A stretch of DNA of 11,224 bases from Bacillota bacterium (lineage in GTDB: Bacteria; Bacillota; Dethiobacteria; DTU022): positions 1 through 11,224 of the forward strand of contig JAAYGO010000180.1 in NCBI GenBank assembly GCA_012727685.1. Direction: 5' to 3'. Positions within the stretch are counted from its first letter, which is position 1. Each line of letters begins with the position of its first letter. This document shows, one piece after another, positions 5,970 to 11,224 of this stretch. The notes under the pieces were generated by a model. That model worked only from the letters and a program-made list of their open reading frames with translations. It was not told where the DNA came from and made no database searches. Both the position numbers and the translations under genes were made by a program.

Positions 5970-6755
5970 TTGAGAAAACAGAGTGAGGGCACGCGTAAAT
6001 TGAAACCAAAACTGCTGCTCGAAAATATTTCGGCCACCTACACGGCCGGAGCGGAGCCGCTGCCGGTGATTGACGCTCTTTCGCTGCACGTGGCGCCGGG
6101 GGAATTTGTCTCCCTGCTGGGGCCGAGCGGGTCGGGGAAAAGCACCTTGCTAAAAATCGCCGCCGGGCTGATCCGGCCGGAGAGAGGCCGGGTTTTCTTG
6201 GACGGGCGGGAGGTCACCGGCCGGCCGGCCCGGGTCGGCTATATGCCCCAGCAGGATCTGCTCTTCCCCTGGAAGACGCTGCTGCAAAACGCCGCCCTCC
6301 CCCTGCTCGCCGCCGGCGTGCCGCGGGAGGCGGCCTACAGCCGGGTCATGGAGATGCTGCCGGTTTTCGGCCTGGAGCGCTTTGCCCACTATTACCCGAA
6401 CCAGCTCTCCGGCGGGATGCGGCAGCGCGCCGCCCTGCTGCGGACCATACTCGTAGAGAGCGGGCTGCTCTTGCTCGATGAACCGTTTGCCGCCCTGGAC
6501 GCCCTCACCCGCGACAAGATGCGCGACTGGCTCCTTGCAATCTGGGAGCAGTTCAAGCGCTCCGTGCTCTTTGTAACGCACAGCATCGACGAAGCCATCT
6601 ATCTTTCCGACCGGGTCTGCATGATTTCGGCCCGCCCCGGCAGGATCATCCTGGACCAGCCCATCACGCTGCCCCGCCCCCGCACGCGCCAAATAACCAA
6701 TGAGCCTCTATTCCTGGAGTATAAGCAGAAATTATTCGCATCTCTCGAAGAGTAA
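5970..6755 (+). CDS. thiZ: ABC transporter ATP-binding protein, ThiZ-like
   Basis: Cytoplasmic ATPase driving the importer; 261 residues. Motifs in order: Walker A GPSGSGKST (51-59), Q-loop MPQQDLLFPW, signature LSGGMRQRAALLRT (146-159), Walker B LLLLDEPFAALD (Asp170, Glu171), and switch His204 in VTHSIDEA. All catalytic residues are present. The sequence resembles the SsuB/TauB/ThiZ group that pairs with SsuC-type permeases. The first codon used here is TTG at 5970; a second in-frame TTG at 6000 has GAGGG (5985-5989) 10 bases upstream and may be the true start, removing ten poorly conserved residues. Last gene of the riboswitch operon, 15 bases after the lipoprotein gene. The neighbouring operon on the other strand encodes thiamine pyrophosphokinase, supporting a vitamin B1 role. 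Confidence 0.87.
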   Translation: MRKQSEGTRKLKPKLLLENISATYTAGAEPLPVIDALSLHVAPGEFVSLLGPSGSGKSTLLKIAAGLIRPERGRVFLDGREVTGRPARVGYMPQQDLLFPWKTLLQNAALPLLAAGVPREAAYSRVMEMLPVFGLERFAHYYPNQLSGGMRQRAALLRTILVESGLLLLDEPFAALDALTRDKMRDWLLAIWEQFKRSVLFVTHSIDEAIYLSDRVCMISARPGRIILDQPITLPRPRTRQITNEPLFLEYKQKLFASLEE

Positions 6756-6811
6756 ACCAGGACTTAAGCCTTATTACTTGCTGATCTTGTCACTGAGGCC
6801 TCTCTAAATAA

Positions 6812-6848
6812 CCCCGCCCCTCTCCCCCGCCGGGGGAGAGGGGCGGGG
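6812..6848. repeat. Perfect 17-bp GC-rich palindrome at convergent gene junction
   Basis: CCCCGCCCCTCTCCCCC (6812-6828) is the exact reverse complement of 6832-6848, with a three-base loop GCC. It lies between the ends of thiZ (rightward) and thiN (leftward). No T tract follows on either strand, so it is not a classical Rho-independent terminator, though so strong a stem could still stop polymerase or shield the two mRNA ends. The C/T-rich and G/A-rich arms resemble interspersed REP-like palindromes found in many bacteria. Whether it recurs in this genome cannot be seen here. Confidence 0.75.
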
Positions 6849-6861
6849 CGAGGGGGCTACA

Positions 6862-7530
6862 TTATGGAAGGCTATCCAATGTCGCCCGCCTGGTTTTGAT
6901 CACCAGGAGCCGGCCGCCGGAAATTTTAACCCGGGCCCCACGGCCGGCAAACTCGTTGCTTAAGCCGCGGGTCGACTTCAGGTAAAGCGTTTCGCCGTAG
7001 AGGGGGTATTTCAAGCCCTCCGTCTCCACCCCGTGCACCTCCTGGGTAAGCGGAAAGAGCGACAAATAATCCCCGCGTTCCCCTTCCAGGGCCACTTCCC
7101 GCTCGATCAGCCGGACCTCGTGGCGCTCATCGACGATTGCCGCCGGAATGCCCGCTTCCAGGGGAAGCACCAGCAAAAAGATATTGGCCAGGATCTGTTC
7201 GAGCCTGGGGCCGCCCAGGGCACAAAAAACCATGATCTCGCGCGGCCGCAGCGCCACCGCCCGCTCCAGGGCCAGTTCCAGGTCGGATTGATCTTTCTCG
7301 CATGGATAGCAGTGAAATTCGACCTGCCTGCCGGCCAGTTGCCGGCGCATCGCCCCATCCAGCGAGTCAAAATCGCCGATCACCAGCCTGGGCTGCAAGC
7401 CGATGGCCAGCGCATGGCAGGTGCCCCCGTCGGCGCAAATGACATAATCTTCCGGCCTGGCCAGGGAGCGATAAAAAGACGGGTTGCGGCACTCCCCGTT
7501 GGCGACAATGATTACACGAAAAGAGGACAA
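6862..7530 (-). CDS. thiN: Thiamine pyrophosphokinase
   Basis: Transfers pyrophosphate from ATP to thiamine, giving TPP. The 222 residues carry the family's motifs: CADGGTCHAL (32-41), IGDFDSL (acidic Mg-binding residues Asp53 and Asp55), and EKDQSDLELAL (78-88, Lys79 and Asp83). The usual GG-(P)-R-x-DH loop reads GGPRLEQ (106-112): Asp and His are replaced by Glu111 and Gln112, each a third-base change from the expected codon. Start is TTG at 7530, directly after the TAA of the kinase gene; AGGAGGGA lies about 9 bases upstream, which supports it. No in-frame ATG fits better. Last gene of a CBS protein / histidine kinase / thiN operon and convergent with the TPP-riboswitch transport operon, whose repressing ligand it makes. 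Identity is firm; the effect of the two substitutions is not known. Confidence 0.9.
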   Translation of the reverse strand: MSSFRVIIVANGECRNPSFYRSLARPEDYVICADGGTCHALAIGLQPRLVIGDFDSLDGAMRRQLAGRQVEFHCYPCEKDQSDLELALERAVALRPREIMVFCALGGPRLEQILANIFLLVLPLEAGIPAAIVDERHEVRLIEREVALEGERGDYLSLFPLTQEVHGVETEGLKYPLYGETLYLKSTRGLSNEFAGRGARVKISGGRLLVIKTRRATLDSLP

Positions 7531-8670
7531 TTAGAAGCGTCCCTCCTGTCCGGGCATGCAGGCGGGAAGATAGATATGCAGCGCCGTCCCTTCTCCTTCC
7601 CGGGACTGGACTTCGACAAAACCGTTGTTTCTCTTCACCAGGATCTTGACCGTGGTCAAGCCGAGCCCGCGTCCTTTAGCCCTGCTAGTAAAAAACGGGT
7701 TAAAGATCTTATCCATATACTTTGCCGGAATGCCGGGGCCATCATCCTGGATGGTAATCTTGACATAATCTTTCCCCGCGGGCGGCATCCCCGCTTTATC
7801 CGCAGGCTGCTCCGGATGATGGTTAACGGCTTTAATATGCACGCACCCGCCGCCGGGCATGGCCTGCACGGCATTGAGGAGGATATTGTGCAAAACCTGC
7901 CTGATCTGGGCCTCATCCCCCACCACGGAACGCAGGTCAGCGGCAATGGAGAAGCAAGGGCGCACATTGGTTCCCTCCAGGACAAAGGCGGCGGCATCAC
8001 GGAGTAGCTGCTCCAGCCGGAAAGCTTTTTTTACCGGCGAGCCGCCCTGGGAGAAAGCAAGCAAGCTATTGCTCAAATCCCTTGCCTGCATCGCCGCCTT
8101 TTCAATGCGGTCCAGCACCCTGCTGAGATTTTCAGGGTCGGGCGGCATGGCCCGGGCCAGGGCAATGCTGCCCAGGATTACGGCCAGATAATTGTTCAAA
8201 TCGTGCGCAATACCACCGGCGAGCAAGCCCAGCGATTCCAGGTTCATTTTTTCCATGAGCTCCGGATCGTAGCCCTGATGCCCATGGGCCGGGCTGGCGA
8301 GGCTTTTTCGCCTGTCGGCCGCCATTTTAAGCCGGGTCACCAGCTCCCCATCCCGGCAAGGTTTAAGAACGATATCGTCTATCTGCCCCAGGGGATAATC
8401 ATCGAGCCGGCCTAGTAGCGGCAGGTCAACAAGCATGATCGTGGCAGGCCGGTCAGCGCGGCCTTCCAACAAGGAAAAGATCCGGCGGCAGCTTTCACGG
8501 TCCGGCCGGCAATCAACGATTAAAATATCCGGGCGCCTCTCTTCAAGGAACTGCCCGGTAATTTGCTCCGCCCTGCAGAAATCGATGACATGCCCTTTAA
8601 AATTATTAGCCAGTACTGAACGGATATGAGAGTGGGATGCGCTGTCCTCAGCCAGTAGAAGAATATAAAT
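7531..8670 (-). CDS. Receiver-histidine kinase hybrid, predicted ATT start
   Basis: Signal-transduction protein, 379 residues if begun at ATT 8670. An N-terminal receiver domain (about 1-115) has acidic residues Glu8 and Asp9 in LLLAEDS, phospho-acceptor Asp53 in ILIVDC, and Lys103 in LKP. A kinase core follows: H-box GGIAHDLNNYLAVILG with His156, N-box HNILLNAVQAM, G1 DDGPGIP, F-box PFFTS and G2 GRGLGLTTVK, of the NtrB-like kind that often sits downstream of a receiver. No transmembrane segment or PAS domain is seen, so it is cytoplasmic and may relay a signal from another kinase. No ATG, GTG or TTG occurs in frame before TTG 8472, which would delete half the receiver, including Asp53. AGGGGG (8680-8685) lies 9 bases before ATT 8670. 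The frame is the same as that of the upstream CBS gene, separated by one TAA (8695-8697). The signal sensed is unknown. Confidence 0.8.
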   Translation of the reverse strand: MYILLLAEDSASHSHIRSVLANNFKGHVIDFCRAEQITGQFLEERRPDILIVDCRPDRESCRRIFSLLEGRADRPATIMLVDLPLLGRLDDYPLGQIDDIVLKPCRDGELVTRLKMAADRRKSLASPAHGHQGYDPELMEKMNLESLGLLAGGIAHDLNNYLAVILGSIALARAMPPDPENLSRVLDRIEKAAMQARDLSNSLLAFSQGGSPVKKAFRLEQLLRDAAAFVLEGTNVRPCFSIAADLRSVVGDEAQIRQVLHNILLNAVQAMPGGGCVHIKAVNHHPEQPADKAGMPPAGKDYVKITIQDDGPGIPAKYMDKIFNPFFTSRAKGRGLGLTTVKILVKRNNGFVEVQSREGEGTALHIYLPACMPGQEGRF

Positions 8671-8694
8671 AAAAAGGTACCCCCTTAAAAAGTT

Positions 8695-9114
8695 TTAAGT
8701 TGTTTGCTTATATTTTTTGAGCAGATCGATGCAGTAATTGATGATCTCACTGCGCCTGACAATGCCGATAAACACATCGTGATCATCAACTACCGGCACG
8801 AAATTTTGATTGGCCGCCAGAGCCAGCAAATCTTCAATTTGCGCATCAATGCGCACCGGTTCATTTTGCATCTGCCGGGGAATCTCTTTGAGCGGAATGC
8901 TGTTGGCGTCGGACAGGCTTAGGCCGGGTGTTCTTTTCAGCTTCCAGAGCATGTCTCCCTCGGTGAGGGTCCCGGCATATTTGCCTTCTTCGTCAATTAA
9001 GGGAATGGCGGTATAACGGTGATACTCCATCTTCTCCAGGGCTTGCCGCATCGTGCCGTTGATCGACAGGTAGACAACCTCTTGTTTCGGCAGCAGGAAA
9101 AAAGCGATATTCAT
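8695..9114 (-). CDS. CBS-domain pair protein
   Basis: A 139-residue stand-alone CBS (Bateman) module: first CBS about 8-62 (TMRQALEKMEYHRYTAIPLI, then GKYAGTLTEGDMLWKL), second about 78-130 (EDLLALAANQNFVPVVDDHD, then FIGIVRRSEII). Such pairs bind adenine nucleotides (AMP, ATP, NAD, c-di-AMP) and act as energy or nucleotide sensors; the ligand here is unknown. Start ATG 9114 has GAGGT about 8 bases upstream. First gene of the leftward operon with the receiver-kinase and thiN; its stop is 24 bases before the predicted kinase start and in the same frame. It could supply the ligand signal to the adjoining kinase, but this is inference from position only. The 100 bases upstream are AT-rich and probably hold the operon promoter (weak TTATTG-17-TTAATT on the reverse strand). 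Confidence 0.88.
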   Translation of the reverse strand: MNIAFFLLPKQEVVYLSINGTMRQALEKMEYHRYTAIPLIDEEGKYAGTLTEGDMLWKLKRTPGLSLSDANSIPLKEIPRQMQNEPVRIDAQIEDLLALAANQNFVPVVDDHDVFIGIVRRSEIINYCIDLLKKYKQTT

Positions 9115-9213
9115 TTTTCAAACCTCATGATCATTAATTTTTTGTGATTGCTAAAAATTAAGCTAATAACAGAACATTCAATAAAAGATGAGCATATTCC
9201 TGCCCCCGCTTTG

Positions 9214-9636
9214 TTAGGGGCTGGATTGACCGCCCGGAGCTGTCCCCGCCTCGTTGTCAATTAAACCGCCGCTGACGATTCTAAAGCCCGCCTTTCGGTA
9301 AAAAGGAGCCAACTCAGGCTCAAAGAGGAGATTGACCGTTTTGATCCCGTCTGCTTTGATCCGCCCTTGCGCCATTTGCAGCAGTTTCAGGCCGATCCCC
9401 CGCCGCTGGTAATCGGGATGAACCATCAGGTTGCGGATATAAGCATCGTCAACACCATCGCTGACCACCTCCACAAAGCCGATCAGTTTCCCGCCGTCGA
9501 AACATCCGGCCCAGTAATAACAGCGGCCCAGGGTAAGCCTGATCTTTTCGAGCCGTTCGTCCCAGCCCACCGCTCTTCTAAGCTGCCCCAGGGCAACGGC
9601 ATCGAGCTTTGGTCTTTCGATAAATTGTAATTGCAT
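9214..9636 (-). CDS. GNAT-family N-acetyltransferase
   Basis: A 140-residue cytoplasmic acetyltransferase. The acetyl-CoA binding motif A is visible as IRNLMVHPDYQRRGIGLKLL (67-86), with the Q/R-x-x-G-x-G/A core QRRGIG. Motif B lies near FYRKAGF. The N-terminus is typical of the short YvbK/PhnO-like single-domain members. The substrate (small amine, amino sugar, peptide or protein) cannot be told from sequence. A purine-rich ribosome site (AGGCGGAG) precedes the ATG at 9636. Ninety-two bases separate it from the threonine aldolase gene upstream on the same strand, so the two may be co-transcribed. The C-terminal tail (EAGTAPGGQSSP) is low-complexity. A short CCCC/GGGG hairpin at the stop codon is too weak to call a terminator. 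Confidence 0.85.
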   Translation of the reverse strand: MQLQFIERPKLDAVALGQLRRAVGWDERLEKIRLTLGRCYYWAGCFDGGKLIGFVEVVSDGVDDAYIRNLMVHPDYQRRGIGLKLLQMAQGRIKADGIKTVNLLFEPELAPFYRKAGFRIVSGGLIDNEAGTAPGGQSSP

Positions 9637-9728
9637 CTATCTCCGCCTCTTTTTCTAATCCTGGATCGAATTCGATCATGGTGCATGCTGCCGGAAGAGG
9701 AGTAGCGGTTAGTCTGCCCCGATCAAGA

Positions 9729-10757
9729 TTATGCTTGCCGCAAAGCATCCTTCACGATGGCCAGAGCTTTTTCCATGTCCGCACGGCTCACATCCTTATG
9801 GGTGGTAAAGCGGACCCTGTCCGCATCCATGGCCACGCAGAGCAGGCCCCGCCTGCGCAGGGCTTCAACCAGGGCCGGTGCAGAAAGGGCGGTGGTTTTG
9901 AAGATAACGATATTGGTCTCCACCGCGGCCGGATCCAGCTCCAGGCCTGGCAGCGCCGCCAGCCCCTCGGCCAGGAAGCGGGCGTTGGCATGATCCTCGG
10001 CCAGGCGATCCACCATCGTCTCCAAGGCCACGATCCCCGCGGCGGCAATGACTCCGGCCTGGCGCATTCCTCCACCGAGGCGCTTGCGCCAGCGGCGCGC
10101 CGCGGCAATCCAATCCCGCGGACCGGCAATCAGCGACCCGATGGGGGCGCCTAAGCCCTTGGAGAGGCAGAACTGAACCGTGGTGGCGCAAGCGGCAATC
10201 TCCTTCGCCGCTACACCCAGGGCAATGGCGGCGTTAAAAATCCTTGCCCCGTCCAGGTGCAGGGGGAGGCCGTGCCGCACGGCTAGCGCATAAACGGACT
10301 GCATCGCGGCAAGGGGGATTACCGCCCCGCCGGCCCTGTTGTGGGTGTTCTCCAGGCAAATCAGGGCGGTGGGCGGCTGGTGGATGTCATCGGCGCGGAT
10401 GGCCGCCTCCACCTGCTCCGCCGTTAAGGCGCCCCGCCTACCCGGCAGCGCCCGGAGCTGCACGCCGCCAAGGGCGGAGGCTGCGCCCGCTTCATAGTAG
10501 AAGATATGGCAATCCTGCTCCACGATCACCTCGGTGCCGGGACGGCAGTGGGTGAGCAGGGAGACCTGGTTGCCCATGGTCCCGCTTACTACCAGGAGAG
10601 CGTCCTCCTTGCCGAGCATCTCCGCCGCCAGCTCCTGGAGGCGGTTTACCGTGGGGTCTTCGCCGTAAACATCGTCCCCCACCTCCGCTGCAGACATGGC
10701 CCGGCGCATCTCGGGAGTGGGTACGGTAATTGTATCGCTTCTTAAGTCAATCATCAT
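9729..10757 (-). CDS. ltaE: Low-specificity L-threonine aldolase
   Basis: PLP enzyme cleaving L-threonine or L-allo-threonine to glycine and acetaldehyde; 342 residues, normal for the family. Seen: the N-terminal IDLRSDTITVPTPEMRRAM, active-site loop VGDDVYGEDPTVNRL (26-40), His84 that would stack on PLP, HLDGARIFNAA (Asp169, Arg172), PLP-binding Lys200 in FCLSKGLGAPIGS, and C-terminal VRFTTHKD. These are the residues expected of the beta-eliminating lyase / aldolase fold. Two adjacent ATG codons (10757, 10754) could start it; GGGGGTGG lies about 12 bases upstream. Glycine from this reaction would feed one-carbon metabolism and, in anaerobes, the ThiH/ThiO step of thiazole synthesis, but no direct tie to the thiamine genes is shown. 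Downstream, toward GNAT, are 92 bases with no clear terminator. Confidence 0.93.
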   Translation of the reverse strand: MMIDLRSDTITVPTPEMRRAMSAAEVGDDVYGEDPTVNRLQELAAEMLGKEDALLVVSGTMGNQVSLLTHCRPGTEVIVEQDCHIFYYEAGAASALGGVQLRALPGRRGALTAEQVEAAIRADDIHQPPTALICLENTHNRAGGAVIPLAAMQSVYALAVRHGLPLHLDGARIFNAAIALGVAAKEIAACATTVQFCLSKGLGAPIGSLIAGPRDWIAAARRWRKRLGGGMRQAGVIAAAGIVALETMVDRLAEDHANARFLAEGLAALPGLELDPAAVETNIVIFKTTALSAPALVEALRRRGLLCVAMDADRVRFTTHKDVSRADMEKALAIVKDALRQA

Positions 10758-10872
10758 CCTATGCTTCCACCCCCAAACTGTTCTCTGTGTTTATTATTTA
10801 TCATGCGGCCGGAGAAATCCTTTTTTTAAAGCAGCCCGCCGGCACCGAAAGGCTGTCCCTGGCGGCCGTCCC

Positions 10873-10908
10873 AAAAAAAATGCCGCTTCCCCATGACTGG
10901 AAGCGGCA
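10873..10908 (-). terminator. Rho-independent terminator of the lipoprotein gene
   Basis: TGCCGCTTCC (10881-10890) and GGAAGCGGCA (10899-10908) form a perfect 10-bp stem with an 8-base loop. On the reverse strand it is followed by eight T (10873-10880). It lies 35 bases after the stop of the lipoprotein gene and separates that gene from the threonine aldolase gene on the same strand. Confidence 0.92.
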
Positions 10909-10943
10909 GCCCGTTTTAAGCAAGCAAACTTATGTTAACTGTC

Positions 10944-11224
10944 TCATTCTTCTTCTTCCCATTCGCCTTCAAGTATGGCTTCCTTTTCTTCAACAATCTG
11001 GTCCCTAACTTCCGAGAGCTTGGCCTGAAGGGCATCGAGAATGTCCTCTGCAGCGTAACGGTCGGAGAAGGCTGCAGCCAGTTCCTCATACGCTTCTGTG
11101 GAAGAGCCGCCTTCACTCACTTTATTAGCCGCCTCATCAAGGGCGGCTTGAAATTCCTCGTCCGAAGCCATGTCATAATCCCCGCCGCCGTCGCCGCCGC
11201 AACCTGAAACCAGCAGGACCAGGC
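10944..11224 (-). CDS. Small acidic lipoprotein (N-terminus beyond window edge)
   Basis: The reverse strand is open from the window edge to TGA at 10944-10946. The visible part begins LVLLVSGCGGDGGGDYD: the end of a hydrophobic signal with lipobox VSGC, so the protein is a lipoprotein whose signal peptide start is cut off. An ATG at 11171 lies inside the mature region and is not the start. The mature chain is only about 85 residues, strongly acidic, predicted helical (LDEAANKVSEGG, then ALQAKLSEVRDQIVEEKEAI), and ends EWEEEE. I recognise no family. It ends at a strong terminator, so it is the last gene of its transcript. It may be a surface-exposed helical protein; function unknown. Confidence 0.75.
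   Translation of the reverse strand, partial: LVLLVSGCGGDGGGDYDMASDEEFQAALDEAANKVSEGGSSTEAYEELAAAFSDRYAAEDILDALQAKLSEVRDQIVEEKEAILEGEWEEEE

Noticed and set aside
7033..8007. A 324-residue open frame on the forward strand across thiN and the kinase.
   Set aside because: It is antisense to two well-supported genes with intact motifs, shows no recognisable domain, and is expected from GC-rich codon bias.
9190..9216. CCCC/GGGG hairpin at the end of the GNAT gene as a terminator.
   Set aside because: The stem is only four to five pairs with a long loop, and no T tract follows on the reverse strand.

Overview
The window looks like a chromosomal segment of a fairly GC-rich, probably anaerobic and spore-forming Firmicute of the Clostridia / Peptococcaceae type. 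This is inferred from strong GGAGG-type ribosome sites, a THI-box riboswitch with a Rho-independent terminator, a multi-LysM protein without signal peptide, lipoprotein signal peptides, and a gene layout typical of such genomes. No rRNA, tRNA, CRISPR array or insertion sequence was seen.

Left part (1-3460). A LysM-repeat protein runs leftward off the window edge. Diverging from it are two tandem paralogous flavoproteins of the sulfide:quinone oxidoreductase (SQR) / flavocytochrome c type. The first appears to stop at a TGA (2123-2125), but the same frame continues for 49 sense codons that align with the C-terminus of the second paralogue. The TGA falls where SQR-like enzymes carry their C-terminal redox cysteine. 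Eighteen bases after it lies a 7-bp hairpin with loop GGUC, the loop and spacing of the E. coli fdhF SECIS element. I read this as a selenoprotein with a Cys155/Sec335 redox pair. The neighbouring paralogue has lost both residues (Gly157, Gly337). This is the most interesting item in the window.

Middle (3460-6860). A TPP riboswitch with a terminator precedes a rightward operon: an MTH1187/YkoF-type thiamine-binding protein, then an ABC permease, a THI5/NMT1-like lipoprotein and an ATPase (ThiXYZ-like). Together they form a TPP-repressed importer for thiamine or a pyrimidine precursor. A perfect 17-bp palindrome lies at the convergent junction with the next cluster.

Right-middle (6862-9114, leftward, transcribed from high to low coordinate). 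A CBS-pair protein, a receiver-histidine kinase and thiamine pyrophosphokinase (ThiN) are packed head to tail. ThiN starts at a TTG directly after the kinase stop. The kinase has no ATG, GTG or TTG start in front of its receiver domain; a well-placed ribosome site points to ATT at 8670. ThiN makes TPP, the ligand of the riboswitch across the junction, so import and activation of the vitamin are encoded side by side.

Right end (9214-11224, leftward). A GNAT acetyltransferase, a low-specificity L-threonine aldolase, a strong terminator and the C-terminal part of a small acidic lipoprotein that runs off the window.
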